In this document: positions 43,719 to 52,274 of the stretch, one piece after another
Layout of the letters: every line of letters starts with the position of its first letter
How positions within the stretch are numbered: the stretch's first letter is position 1
Source of the DNA: Kumtagia sp964244725
GTDB lineage: Bacteria; Pseudomonadota; Alphaproteobacteria; Rhizobiales; Rhizobiaceae
DNA length: 64,000 bases
Reading direction: 5' to 3'
NCBI GenBank assembly: GCA_964244725.1
Contig: CAXTJQ010000013.1
Location: 61,729-125,728, forward strand
Program-made: the position numbers and the translations under genes
Notes under the pieces: model-generated
The model's input: the letters and a program-made list of their open reading frames with translations, nothing else
The model's database searches: none
Told to the model about the DNA's origin: nothing

Positions 43719-43831
43719 GGAGAACGGGCGAGTGATCGTGTCTTCTCGAATATCGGGGGCTGGGGCAGGGAAATACTCTCCTTCAGCAAATAGTCGACTA
43801 AATATTTGCAACTTTGACTGGAGGTCAGAAA
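43719..43831 (+). promoter_or_regulatory. Conserved 5' leader of the second porin gene
   Basis: Duplicate of the leader at 41285-41399, with the same ribosome site and scattered substitutions between. Further upstream (43523-43718) the sequence is AT-richer and unlike that of copy 1; a lone TTAA at 43707-43710 lacks the second CtrA half site. Confidence 0.6.
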
Positions 43832-44920
43832 ATGAACATCAAGAGCCTGCTTCTCGGCTCCGCTGCGGCCCTGGTCGCAGTCTCCGGCGCACGGGCGGCC
43901 GACGCGGTCGTCATGGCGGATCCGGAGCCGATGGAATACGTTCGCATCTGCGACGTCTACGGCGCCGGCTACTTCTACATCCCCGGCACCGAAACCTGCC
44001 TCAAGATCGGCGGCCGCGTCCGTTTCGACGTGAAAGCTGGCGACGCCTACACGCCGAGCAGCCTCCCCGGCTGGCGCACGCGTACGCGCGCCGAGATCTA
44101 CATGAATTCCGGCAGCGAGACCGAGTACGGCACCCTGAAGACCCAGGGTATTTTCCGCTTCGACTTCGACGGCGACTACAATGACGGCCAGCACACCACC
44201 ACGAAGCTGATCGCCGCCAACATCCAGCTCGCCGGCTTCCTGGTCGGTCTGGCCGACTCGCAGTTCGTCGCCTTCACCGGCTACGCCGGCGACATCATCA
44301 ACGACGACGTGGTCTATGACGGCCCGTACGAAACCAACCAGATCGCCTACAGCTTCGACTCGAACGGCTTCTCCGGCACGATCGCGGTGGAAGACGACGG
44401 TCTGACATCGGGTGGCGATTTTTATGGCGACGAGGGCTCCGAATGGGGCGTCGACGTCGTCGCGGGTCTGGGCTACAAGACCGGCGATTTCGGCGTCAGG
44501 GCCGTCGGCGGCTACGATCAGAGCGTTGGCGAAGGCGCCGTCAAGGTTCGCGCCGACGCCAAGTTCGGTTCGATCAAGGCGTTCGTCATGGGCGGCTACA
44601 ACACCGATGGCACCTCGATCAACAAATACGCCGGTTCGAACTTCGGCGGCGCCGCTCTGGGCTACGGCTGGGGTGACTGGGCTGTCTGGGGCGGTCTCGG
44701 CACCGACTTCAGCGAGACGCTCGCCGGCAACGTCCAGGTCGCCTACACCGACTCGGAGGTTCTCGCCGTCGCCGCCAACCTGAAATGGAACCCGGTTCCC
44801 GGCCTGATCATCGAGCCGGAAGTCACCTACACCAAATGGGACAGCGACAAGTACATCGTCCCGAATTCGGCCGACGACGACGAGATCGCCGGCATCGTTC
44901 GCTTCCAGCGCACTTTCTGA
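43832..44920 (+). CDS. Outer-membrane porin, Porin_2 (Omp2-type) family, copy 2
   Basis: A 362-residue paralogue of the porin at 41400, of exactly equal length, with the same signal peptide, EYVRICDVYGAGYFYIPGTETC block and a C-terminal aromatic residue (FQRTF). Two long blocks are identical to copy 1 at base level (44207-44344 and 44614-44766), while others differ in surface-loop regions such as KAGDAYTPSSLPGWRTRTRA. This mosaic pattern suggests gene conversion. It has its own leader and terminator, so the copies can be expressed separately. Confidence 0.95.
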   Translation: MNIKSLLLGSAAALVAVSGARAADAVVMADPEPMEYVRICDVYGAGYFYIPGTETCLKIGGRVRFDVKAGDAYTPSSLPGWRTRTRAEIYMNSGSETEYGTLKTQGIFRFDFDGDYNDGQHTTTKLIAANIQLAGFLVGLADSQFVAFTGYAGDIINDDVVYDGPYETNQIAYSFDSNGFSGTIAVEDDGLTSGGDFYGDEGSEWGVDVVAGLGYKTGDFGVRAVGGYDQSVGEGAVKVRADAKFGSIKAFVMGGYNTDGTSINKYAGSNFGGAALGYGWGDWAVWGGLGTDFSETLAGNVQVAYTDSEVLAVAANLKWNPVPGLIIEPEVTYTKWDSDKYIVPNSADDDEIAGIVRFQRTF

Positions 44921-44939
44921 TCCGCTCAGGCGAATCGGT

Positions 44940-44975
44940 CGAAAGAACCCGGCGGGCAACCGCCGGGTTCTTTCG
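44940..44975 (+). terminator. Intrinsic terminator of the second porin
   Basis: A 16-bp perfect stem: CGAAAGAACCCGGCGG with CCGCCGGGTTCTTTCG around a GCAA loop. The core is the same as in copy 1, but the T-run is interrupted (TTCTTTCG). The A/T-rich base of the stem may also work in reverse for the convergent hydrolase gene. Confidence 0.75.
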
Positions 44976-45040
44976 CTGCTGGCCGGATATGCGGCCGGCC
45001 AGGCTCGGCGTTATCGGAATCCTGAAATGCCCCCACGGCG

Positions 45041-45922
45041 CTATGCGCCGTCCGCCCGCGCCAGGAACGCGGCGATGCGCTCCGGCAAATCCCCGCTCTC
45101 CAGCATCGGCGGATGGCCCTGGCCGGCGACTTCGACCGCCTCGAGGTCGGGCCTTCGCCGCTTCATCTCGGACACCGTCTCGCCTGTGAGCAATTTGGAA
45201 TTGGCGCCGCGGATCACCATCAGCGGGACGCCTTTCAGCGCGTCGAATTGCGGCCACAGGGACGGCAAGGCTTGAGCCAGGTCCATGGTCTTCAGCGCCA
45301 ACCCGATGGCCGGGTCGAAATCGCCGACCGGACGGCCGTCCTGGTTGCGGTAGATGGCCGCGGCCATCCGCTTCCAGTCGGCCTCGCCGAGGGCCGGGAA
45401 GGCCTGCCCGTGGATCGAGCGCTGCAGCGCCTCGGCGTCCTCGAACGTTTCAGGCGCTCGCACCGTATTCAGGTAGCGGCTGATATGGGCGAGCCCCTCC
45501 ATGCCGAGTTCCGGGCCGATGTCGTTCAGCACCACGGCCTTGAAGAGGTCGGCGCGGATCGCGGCGAGGACATGGATGACCAGGCCGCCGCGCGACGTGC
45601 CGATGAAGGCGCCCCGCGCGATGCCCCGCGCCGCCAGAAGCGACAGCACGTCGTTCGCTTCGACGGCCACCGTATAGCTCCGCGCATCCGCGTCGCGGTC
45701 GGAAAGGCCGCGTCCGCGCGAATCGAGTGCGATCACGCTGCGCGGTGTACGCGGGTGCAGGGACAGGAAGAGGGCGAGGTCGTGGAAGTCGCGCGCGTTG
45801 CGCGTGAGGCCAGGCAGGCAGATCACCGGAACCCGCTGCGACCTGGATGCCTGGTAGACCCGCGCATGCAGCCGCAGGCCGTCCGACGCCGCGAAATGAA
45901 AATCCTCGAAGCCGCCGATCAT
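45041..45922 (-). CDS. Alpha/beta hydrolase
   Basis: A 293-residue serine hydrolase. The nucleophile is in the elbow FIGTSRGGLVIH, the oxyanion region in PVICLPGLTRNARDF, an acid in GVPLMVIRGANSKLL and the His in VAGQGHPPML near the C-terminus. The substrate is unknown. The start at 45922 (MIGGFEDFHFAASDGLRLHAR) fits the family. It lies 47 bases downstream of the lytic transglycosylase gene on the same strand; the two may share a transcript. Confidence 0.88.
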   Translation of the reverse strand: MIGGFEDFHFAASDGLRLHARVYQASRSQRVPVICLPGLTRNARDFHDLALFLSLHPRTPRSVIALDSRGRGLSDRDADARSYTVAVEANDVLSLLAARGIARGAFIGTSRGGLVIHVLAAIRADLFKAVVLNDIGPELGMEGLAHISRYLNTVRAPETFEDAEALQRSIHGQAFPALGEADWKRMAAAIYRNQDGRPVGDFDPAIGLALKTMDLAQALPSLWPQFDALKGVPLMVIRGANSKLLTGETVSEMKRRRPDLEAVEVAGQGHPPMLESGDLPERIAAFLARADGA

Positions 45923-45969
45923 GGACGATTCCGGTCGGTCTTCCCGTTGATCGACCGCATCGGGCGCGT

Positions 45970-48000
45970 TCAACGGCCGTTGGTCAGGTCGCGGTCGATA
46001 TCGTAGGCGCCCGTCAGCCGCATCTTGTAAACCTGATAGTTCTCCATCACGCGCTGCACGTAGCCGCGCGTCTCGGCGTAGGGAATGCGCTCGATCCAGT
46101 CGATCACCGTGTCGAGATCCTTGCCGCGCGGGTCGCCGTAGCGTTCGATCCATTCCCTCGCGCGGTTCGGACCGGCATTGTAGCCCGCGAAGGTTAGGAC
46201 GTAGGATCCGTCGAAGCGGCGCAATTGCTCGCCGAGAAAGGCCGCGCCGAGCGCGGCGTTGTATCCGGCGTCGGTTGTCAGGCGCGCCGGGGAGTAGTCC
46301 AGGCCCGCGCGGCGCGCCACGGCCCTGGCGGTGGCGGGCAGGAGTTGCAGCAGGCCGCGCGCGCCAGCGCCCGACACGGCGGTGATGTTGAACTCGCTTT
46401 CCTGGCGCGCGATGGCGTAGGCCAGCGCGGCCCCCGCGCCGCCGATGTCGGCGTCGGCCGGAATGACCCCCACCGGATGCGAAAGCGACCCGACGGGAAC
46501 CCCGCGCGCCAACGCGATCTTGCCGACGCGCAGCGCCAGATAATGATTGCCGCGTCTTTCGGCCATTCCGGCGAGCAGTCCGATCTCGCCGGGACTGGCG
46601 AGTTGACCCGCCAGGTCGCGATAGAGCGTATCGGCCAGAGCATTCGCTCCCGCCATTTCCAGCCGCCGGATCGCGATGACGGGTTCGCGCCTGGCGAAGT
46701 TGAACAGGTCGGCCGCGCTCGGCGCCGGATCGGACATATCGAGCTTCGCCGCGCCGATCTTCTGCGCGGCCAACTGGCCGTAGAAGGTCGTTCCGAAGCG
46801 TGACGCCCGGTCGTAGTAGTCCCTCGCGCTGCCTGGTCCGCCCGCCTCCGCCGTACGGCCGAGCCAGTAATAGGCGCGCGAAAACGACAGCGGACCCTGG
46901 GCGACGGCTGCAATCCGGGCGAAATGCGCCTCGGCCGCCTTGGGATCGTTGAGCCCGCGCAGCGCATACCAGCCGGCGTGAAACTCGGCGTCGGCCTGGT
47001 TGGTCGCGCTTTCGGCGGCATGGTTCGAGACGATGGCGTAGGCGGTCTTCATGTCGCCGAGATCGACCAATTCGCGCGACAGCACGCGGCGCTCGATCCA
47101 CCACGCGTCGGGATCGACCAGCGAGATGCGGTCCTTCGGCGCGGCTATCATGATCGCCGCGGCCGTCGAGACCTGCTTGCCGCGCCGCGCCAGCCTTGCC
47201 TTGGCGAACGCATAGCCAGCCGCCCGCTGCGCCGCGGGAACGGCGTCGAGCAGCTTGCCCGCGGATTTGTCCCCGCGCAGCACGGCGCTCCAGGCCGCGA
47301 AGAGCTCTCGCGCGCCGCTGAGCGCGGCGACGCGCCCGGCCGACGCCAGCCGCTCGGCGTAAAGCATCCGCTCCATCCTGAACCGATGGTCCGCGAGCGG
47401 GATGAGCGGGCCGAATTCCTTTATTATCGCCGCCTCGTCGGAAGCCTCCAGGATCGCCGTGCGCCAGAACGGCGAGAGCATGCCGCGCGCCGCCGCCTCG
47501 TCGCCGAGCGTGAGGTAGGCGCGCGCGAGGACGATGGCGCCTTGCGCCGTCTGCGGCTGCGTGCCTCCGAACGTCCGCACGACGAGCGCCGCGTCCGGGT
47601 TCTCGCGCAGCAGCGCCTTCTCGCTGTTGCAGCGGAAAGTCTTCAGGCCCGGCCAGTTCGGCAGCACGCGGGCGGCGTCGGCGATCTCGCCGCTGGCCAC
47701 GAATTTCCCGCCCTTGAGCGCGATCGCCCAAACCAGGATGTGCCGATCCAGGGAGGAGACGGGAAGACCGTCGCGGACCGTGCGCGCTTGCGCCACGTCG
47801 CCTGAGGCCAGCGCGTCGAGCCCCGATTTCAGGGCGGCGACGCTGGCTGGCTGCAACCGGTCCGTCTTGCCGGGATTGTCGGGACCGATCGCGCCGGTCG
47901 TCTGTCCGTCGACTTGCGCCATCGCCGGGGTTGCGACGAGCACGCCGAAGCCGATCGTCAGCAGCGTCCTTCGCAAGATGGTTGCCGGAAACAGGATCAT
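45970..48000 (-). CDS. slt: Soluble lytic murein transglycosylase
   Basis: A 676-residue periplasmic enzyme that cuts peptidoglycan glycan strands. A signal peptide (TLLTIGFGVLVATPAMAQ) leads into a long alpha-helical superhelix (the U-domain, residues 40-490), followed by the goose-lysozyme-like SLT domain with the catalytic Glu in ARQESEFNITAVSGAGARG and the GLLQLLPATA motif, then NAALGAAFLGEQL and AGYNAGPNRAREWI. The gene is divergent from dapA with a 188-base intergenic region, an order conserved in many Rhizobiales. Confidence 0.95.
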   Translation of the reverse strand: MILFPATILRRTLLTIGFGVLVATPAMAQVDGQTTGAIGPDNPGKTDRLQPASVAALKSGLDALASGDVAQARTVRDGLPVSSLDRHILVWAIALKGGKFVASGEIADAARVLPNWPGLKTFRCNSEKALLRENPDAALVVRTFGGTQPQTAQGAIVLARAYLTLGDEAAARGMLSPFWRTAILEASDEAAIIKEFGPLIPLADHRFRMERMLYAERLASAGRVAALSGARELFAAWSAVLRGDKSAGKLLDAVPAAQRAAGYAFAKARLARRGKQVSTAAAIMIAAPKDRISLVDPDAWWIERRVLSRELVDLGDMKTAYAIVSNHAAESATNQADAEFHAGWYALRGLNDPKAAEAHFARIAAVAQGPLSFSRAYYWLGRTAEAGGPGSARDYYDRASRFGTTFYGQLAAQKIGAAKLDMSDPAPSAADLFNFARREPVIAIRRLEMAGANALADTLYRDLAGQLASPGEIGLLAGMAERRGNHYLALRVGKIALARGVPVGSLSHPVGVIPADADIGGAGAALAYAIARQESEFNITAVSGAGARGLLQLLPATARAVARRAGLDYSPARLTTDAGYNAALGAAFLGEQLRRFDGSYVLTFAGYNAGPNRAREWIERYGDPRGKDLDTVIDWIERIPYAETRGYVQRVMENYQVYKMRLTGAYDIDRDLTNGR

Positions 48001-48188
48001 ACGACGCCGATCTTATACGCGATCCGTCGAAACGGTATTGATGATTCTAGCGCTTGGCGGTGAAAAGCGCGTGAACGTCCAATCCCGATGGCGCGCCTCG
48101 CCCGCCGGGTGTTAACACTATGGTGCGCGCCGCCGCTTTCGGTTAGAACGCCTCGCAACGCGGTTTCAGCGTCGGAGAGGCGGGACGA

Positions 48189-49070
48189 ATGTTGAGAGGC
48201 TCGATGACAGCGCTTGTCACGCCCTTCGACGAGGACGGCGCGCTGGCGGAAGAGACCTTCCGCGATTTCGTCGAATGGCAGATCGCCGAAGGCACGAGCG
48301 GTCTCGTCCCGGTCGGGACCACGGGCGAATCGCCCACGCTTTCGCATGACGAGCATCACCGCGTCGTCAGGGCCTGCGTCGAGGTCGCCAGGGGTCGTGT
48401 CCCCGTCATCGCGGGCGCCGGCTCCAACAACACGGCCGAGGCGGTCGGCTTTGCGCAATTCGCGCAGGAGGTCGGGGCCGACGCGGTTCTGGTGGTGACG
48501 CCTTATTACAACAAACCGACGCAACGCGGCCTCTACCAGCATTTCGCGACAGTGGCGCAGGCCACGAGCTTGCCGGTCATCATCTACAATATTCCGCCGC
48601 GCTCGGTCATCGACATGACGCCGGAGACGATGGGCCGGTTGGCGCACGACTTTCCCAATATTGCCGGCGTCAAGGACGCGACCGGCAAGGTCGAGCGGGT
48701 CTCGGAGCAGCGCATCGCCTGTGGCAAGGCATTCGTCCAGCTTTCCGGCGAGGACGCGTCGGCGCTCGGCTTCAACGCCCATGGCGGCTTTGGCTGCATC
48801 TCGGTGACGTCGAACGTCGCTCCGCGCCTGTGCGCGGAATTGCAGGAAGCCTCGCTGACCGGGGATTGCGAGCGCGCGCTCGAGTTGCAGGATCGGCTGA
48901 TGCCGCTGCACAAGGCGCTGTTCATCGAGCCCGGCGTCTCGGGCGCCAAATACGCGCTGTCCCGTCTCGGAAAGATCGAAAACGCGTTGCGCTCCCCTTT
49001 GATGACGGTCGAAGCGTCGACGGCCGAGAAGATCGACGCGGCGATGAAGCATGCCGGCTTGATCAACTAG
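48189..49070 (+). CDS. dapA: 4-Hydroxy-tetrahydrodipicolinate synthase
   Basis: A 293-residue enzyme that condenses pyruvate with aspartate semialdehyde in lysine and diaminopimelate synthesis. The Schiff-base Lys162 is in GVKDATGKVER, the catalytic Tyr133 in IIYNIPPRS, and the pyruvate-binding GTTGESPTL is at residues 43-51. The length is normal for a TIM-barrel DapA. smpB starts 24 bases downstream on the same strand. Confidence 0.97.
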   Translation: MLRGSMTALVTPFDEDGALAEETFRDFVEWQIAEGTSGLVPVGTTGESPTLSHDEHHRVVRACVEVARGRVPVIAGAGSNNTAEAVGFAQFAQEVGADAVLVVTPYYNKPTQRGLYQHFATVAQATSLPVIIYNIPPRSVIDMTPETMGRLAHDFPNIAGVKDATGKVERVSEQRIACGKAFVQLSGEDASALGFNAHGGFGCISVTSNVAPRLCAELQEASLTGDCERALELQDRLMPLHKALFIEPGVSGAKYALSRLGKIENALRSPLMTVEASTAEKIDAAMKHAGLIN

Positions 49071-49094
49071 CCGCCTGGCCCCACTTGCCGCATC

Positions 49095-49571
49095 ATGAAC
49101 CAGAAGAAATCGGATCCCAACAACAAGACCGTCGCCGAAAACCGCAAGGCGCGCTTCTCCTACGAAATCCTCGATACGGTGGAGGCGGGAATGGTCCTGA
49201 CCGGCACCGAGGTCAAGTCGCTACGCCATGGGCAGGCCAACATCCAGGATTCCTACGCCTCGCCCGAGGGCGGCGAGATCTGGCTGATCAATTCCTATCT
49301 GCCGGAATACCTTCAGGCCAACCGTTTCAACCACGAGCCCCGCCGCCGCCGCAAGCTGCTGCTGAAGAAGCGCGAGATGGCGAAGCTCAGCCAGAGCGTC
49401 GACCGCGAGGGCATGACCATGATTCCGCTGAAAATCTATTTCAACGACGACGGCCGCGCCAAATTGCTGCTCGGCGTCGCCCGCGGCAAGAAGCTTCACG
49501 ACAAGCGCGAGACCGAAAAGCAGCGCGACTGGGCAAGGGAAAAAGGGCGGCTGATGAAGGAGCGGGGGTGA
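49095..49571 (+). CDS. smpB: SsrA-binding protein SmpB
   Basis: A 158-residue RNA-binding protein that delivers tmRNA to stalled ribosomes. It has the oligonucleotide-binding barrel (VAENRKARFSYEILDTVEAG, GTEVKSLRHGQANI) and the basic C-terminal tail (GKKLHDKRETEKQRDWAREKG) that enters the mRNA channel. It follows dapA closely. The tmRNA gene is not in this window. Confidence 0.97.
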   Translation: MNQKKSDPNNKTVAENRKARFSYEILDTVEAGMVLTGTEVKSLRHGQANIQDSYASPEGGEIWLINSYLPEYLQANRFNHEPRRRRKLLLKKREMAKLSQSVDREGMTMIPLKIYFNDDGRAKLLLGVARGKKLHDKRETEKQRDWAREKGRLMKERG

Positions 49572-49599
49572 GGGGCGGCGTGTTTCCTCGACGCGCTCT

Positions 49600-49917
49600 C
49601 TATGCCGCCGTCTGACTGTGACCTTTCGCGAAACTGATCTTCAACCCCAGCGCGTCGGCGACTTTCATGATGGTCGCGAATTCCGGATTGCCGTCGCCGC
49701 TCAGGGCCTTGTAGAGCGCCTGCCGCGACAGCCCGGTTTTCTCCGCGAGCGTGGTCATGTTGCGCGCCCGCGCGATGACGCCCAGCGCGTAGGCGATTTC
49801 ATTCGCCGAGCCGTCCTCGCAAGTCGCCTTGATGTACTCGTCTATGACTTGTTCGGAGTCGAGATAGCGTGCGCCGTCAAAAGATGAAAACTCTGCCTCT
49901 ACTCGTTCTTCTTCCAT
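49600..49917 (-). CDS. HigA-like addiction-module antidote protein
   Basis: A 105-residue antitoxin of the probable addiction-module antidote family. The helix-turn-helix is in the C-terminal half (LAEKTGLSRQALYKALSGDGNPEFATIMKVADALG), after an N-terminal segment EQVIDEYIKATCEDGSANEIAYALG. It should bind the RelE-like toxin encoded just upstream on the same strand (19-base overlap), in toxin-first order as for HigBA. Confidence 0.9.
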   Translation of the reverse strand: MEEERVEAEFSSFDGARYLDSEQVIDEYIKATCEDGSANEIAYALGVIARARNMTTLAEKTGLSRQALYKALSGDGNPEFATIMKVADALGLKISFAKGHSQTAA

Positions 49918-50198
49918 CTTCCTGCCAATCTTTTCGCCGACACGATGTCTCGGTTCTGGCTGCTTTTGTCTCCGCCGCAGATCAGAACAATGATCAGCCG
50001 TCCGACCTGCGTTGTGTAGATTCTGTACCCAGGGCCGACGTCAACCCGCAGCTCGCTCACGCTTTCGCCAACTGGCTTGATGTCTCCCAGGAGCCCGCGC
50101 CTCAAACGATCGACCCGGCGAACGATTGCTGCCCTACCCTTGTCGTCTTTCAGCGCTTCGAGCCAAGCCCTGAACTCCCTTGCTTCGATGACGTCCAT
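49899..50198 (-). CDS. RelE/HigB-like addiction-module toxin
   Basis: A 99-residue type II toxin of the putative addiction-module killer family. Blocks are EFRAWLEALKDDKGRAAIVRR in segments, LRRGLLGDIKPVGESVSEL and LRVDVGPGYRIYTTQVGRLI, then LICGGDKSSQNRDI and a basic C-terminus. I chose the ATG at 50198; a GTG at 50207 is also in frame. A CTAGA-N10-TCTAG inverted repeat (50214-50233) lies just upstream and could be an operator, although it overlaps the glycosylase stop. Confidence 0.88.
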   Translation of the reverse strand: MDVIEAREFRAWLEALKDDKGRAAIVRRVDRLRRGLLGDIKPVGESVSELRVDVGPGYRIYTTQVGRLIIVLICGGDKSSQNRDIVSAKRLAGRWKKNE

Positions 50199-50229
50199 AC
50201 TTATCACCGTAAACTAGAGTTGACAATTT

Positions 50230-50895
50230 CTAGATGGGGGCTGGGTCTCGCGTTGTTAGAAACATGCGAACTCTCTCAAACACCTCCATGAACATCGCCT
50301 CCGTCAGCACGCCCGTATTCGTATTGTACCGCGAGCAGTGATAGCTCGAAAACAGCGTCACCGCGCCGATCTGATTGCGGCAGCCATGCTTGAACGGATA
50401 GGTCGCGACGCGGCCGCCCAGGGCCCGGACGGTCGATTGATGCGCGATGCCGCCAAGCGCCAGGACAGCGTCCAGTCGCGGAAAGCTGGCGATGGTCGGG
50501 ACCAGGAATTGCCGGCAGGTGGTGATTTCCGCGCCGGCCGGCTTGTTGTCCGGCGGCACGCACCGCACGGCGTTGGTAATCGCCGCGCCCACAAGGGTAA
50601 GGCTGTCGTCGGGACGCGCCTCGAACGTGCCCGATGCGAACCCGAAGCGCTTCAATGTCGCGTAAAGCATGTCGCCGGCGTAGTCGCCGGTGAAAGGCCG
50701 CCCCGTGCGGTTCGCGCCGCGCAGCCCCGGCGCGAGGCCGACGATCAGCAGGCGGACCGCTTCAGGTCCGGCCAGCGGCAGAAACGTCGACACGGGCGCG
50801 TTGAACCAGCCGGGTTCCTGCACGCGCCAGCCCGCGATGAAATCGTGGAGGCGCGGACAGAACGGGCAATCGCGCGAAGGTTCGGCGGGCGTCAC
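50230..50895 (-). CDS. Family 5 uracil-DNA glycosylase (UDGb)
   Basis: A 221-residue base-excision repair glycosylase of the UDGb type, which removes uracil and other deaminated bases. Motif A is GLAPGLRGANRTGRPFTGDYAG, and the HCSRYNTNTG motif provides the second catalytic loop. All four iron-sulfur cysteines are present: CPFC near the N-terminus, NAVRCVPPDNKP and TTCRQFL. The start is a GTG at 50895. It is the second uracil-DNA glycosylase in this window and, unlike the one at 17937, keeps the cluster ligands. Confidence 0.93.
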   Translation of the reverse strand: MTPAEPSRDCPFCPRLHDFIAGWRVQEPGWFNAPVSTFLPLAGPEAVRLLIVGLAPGLRGANRTGRPFTGDYAGDMLYATLKRFGFASGTFEARPDDSLTLVGAAITNAVRCVPPDNKPAGAEITTCRQFLVPTIASFPRLDAVLALGGIAHQSTVRALGGRVATYPFKHGCRNQIGAVTLFSSYHCSRYNTNTGVLTEAMFMEVFERVRMFLTTRDPAPI

Positions 50896-50926
50896 CCCGA
50901 CCGTGTCTTATGCCCGCAAGCCGGCG

Positions 50927-51505
50927 TCAATAGGATTCCTCGCCCTCGACCGGTTCGAGACGCCGCGCCGGCCGCTCCGACGGGTCGCGTCCGATTTCGC
51001 TCTTCAGCGAAATGAGATCGATGAAATTGTCGGCCTGCCGCCTGAGGTCGTCGGAAATCATCGGCGGCTGCGACGCCATGGTCGAGACGATGCTGATCTT
51101 GCGGCCGCGGCGCTGCAGGGCCTCGACCAGGGACCGGAAGTCGCCGTCCCCGGAGAAGATGACATAGTGATCGACGTGCTCGGCGAGTTCCAGCGCGTCG
51201 ACGGCTAGTTCGATGTCCATGTTGCCCTTGATCTTGCGGCGCCCGGTCGAGTCGGTGAACTCCTTGGCCGCCTTGGTCACGACCTTGAAGCCGTTATAGT
51301 CGAGCCAGTCGATCAGCGGCCTGATCGACGAATATTCCTGGTCCTCGATCAGCGCCGTGTAATAGTAGGCGCGCAGCAGGTAACCGCGCTTCTGGAACGA
51401 GGCCAGCAGCTTGCGGTAGTCGATATCGAAGCCGAGCGCGCGCGACGTGGCGTAGAGATTGGCGCCGTCTATGAAGAGCGCGATTTTTTCGCGTGGATCA
51501 AACAT
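50927..51505 (-). CDS. NYN/LabA-like PIN-fold nuclease-domain protein
   Basis: A 192-residue LabA/DUF88-type protein. The NYN fold shows IALFIDGANLYATSRALGFD, GNMDIELAVDALELA and VIFSGDGDFRSLVEALQRRGR, supplying the conserved acidic residues of a PIN-like ribonuclease. Function is unproven. The start at 51505 (MFDPREK) has AAAGGGA ahead and places the fold at the N-terminus; an upstream ATG at 51538 is possible. It is divergent from rpoZ, with 267 bases between, a location common in alphaproteobacteria. Confidence 0.88.
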   Translation of the reverse strand: MFDPREKIALFIDGANLYATSRALGFDIDYRKLLASFQKRGYLLRAYYYTALIEDQEYSSIRPLIDWLDYNGFKVVTKAAKEFTDSTGRRKIKGNMDIELAVDALELAEHVDHYVIFSGDGDFRSLVEALQRRGRKISIVSTMASQPPMISDDLRRQADNFIDLISLKSEIGRDPSERPARRLEPVEGEESY

Positions 51506-51698
51506 TAAAATCCCTTTCGGAAACTGCATCGTGGACATATGTTCCAGCCCGGTAAAAATGCCCGGCTTCCATGGGCTTACGGGATCAACTACGTCGGCGG
51601 CCAGAGAGTTGCGGCGATCGCCGTCGAAAACCAATTATTTACGATGTCTCCCGCCGATCGACGGCCGCGCCGCATCGGCGACAATCGGTCTGGTAAGC

Positions 51699-51726
51699 TT
51701 GTCTTTACGGCCTGATGACGCTATGG
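51699..51726 (+). promoter_or_regulatory. Candidate promoter of rpoZ
   Basis: TTGTCT (51699-51704) and CTATGG (51721-51726) are 16 bases apart, 46 bases before the rpoZ start, in the divergent space shared with the NYN gene. Seen by eye only. Confidence 0.35.
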
Positions 51727-51772
51727 ACGGCGCACTATTTTCCGACACATCAAGGTATGAAAGGGGCAGTCC

Positions 51773-52174
51773 ATGGCCCGCGTAACCGTTGAAGACTGCA
51801 TCGACAAGGTCGACAACCGTTTTGAACTCGTCCTCCTGGCCGGCCACCGCGCCCGCCAGATCGCGCAGGGCGCCGCTATCACGGTGGCGCGCGACAACGA
51901 CAAGAACCCCGTGGTGGCGCTGCGCGAGATCGCCGACGAGACCCTCTCGCCCGACGACCTCAAGGAGGATCTGATCCATTCGCTGCAGAAGCACGTTGAA
52001 GTTGACGAGCCGGAAAGCGACGGCGCCGAGTTGATCGACCAGGCGACGCCAGCCGCGGCGACCGAGGCGGACGCCGACGACGACGCCAACATCGCGTTCG
52101 ACCGCATGACCGAGGAGGAACTGCTGGCCGGCATCGAAGGGCTGGTCGCCCCTGAAAAGAGCGAGGACTACTAG
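51773..52174 (+). CDS. rpoZ: RNA polymerase omega subunit
   Basis: A 133-residue omega subunit that stabilises beta-prime in RNA polymerase and takes part in ppGpp binding. The family N-terminus MARVTVEDCIDKVDNRFELVL in part, AGHRARQI and NPVVALREIADE are clear. The acidic C-terminal extension (about 60 residues, ADADDDANIAFD) is typical of alphaproteobacteria. It lies 100 bases before the (p)ppGpp synthetase gene, a conserved and functionally sensible pairing. Confidence 0.97.
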   Translation: MARVTVEDCIDKVDNRFELVLLAGHRARQIAQGAAITVARDNDKNPVVALREIADETLSPDDLKEDLIHSLQKHVEVDEPESDGAELIDQATPAAATEADADDDANIAFDRMTEEELLAGIEGLVAPEKSEDY

Positions 52175-52274
52175 GCCGCGCCTGTCCTTGGGCGCTGTCG
52201 CGACGGGTCGATCGTGACTATCTTTTTCATGCGCGGCGTCTGACGATGCGGCGCGTGAATCTCGGGTGCCGGCC

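Noticed and set aside
43732..43831. Upstream open frame in the second porin leader as an extended porin start
   Set aside because: A clear signal peptide and TGGAGGT ribosome site fix the start at 43832, and the upstream frame is not the porin frame.
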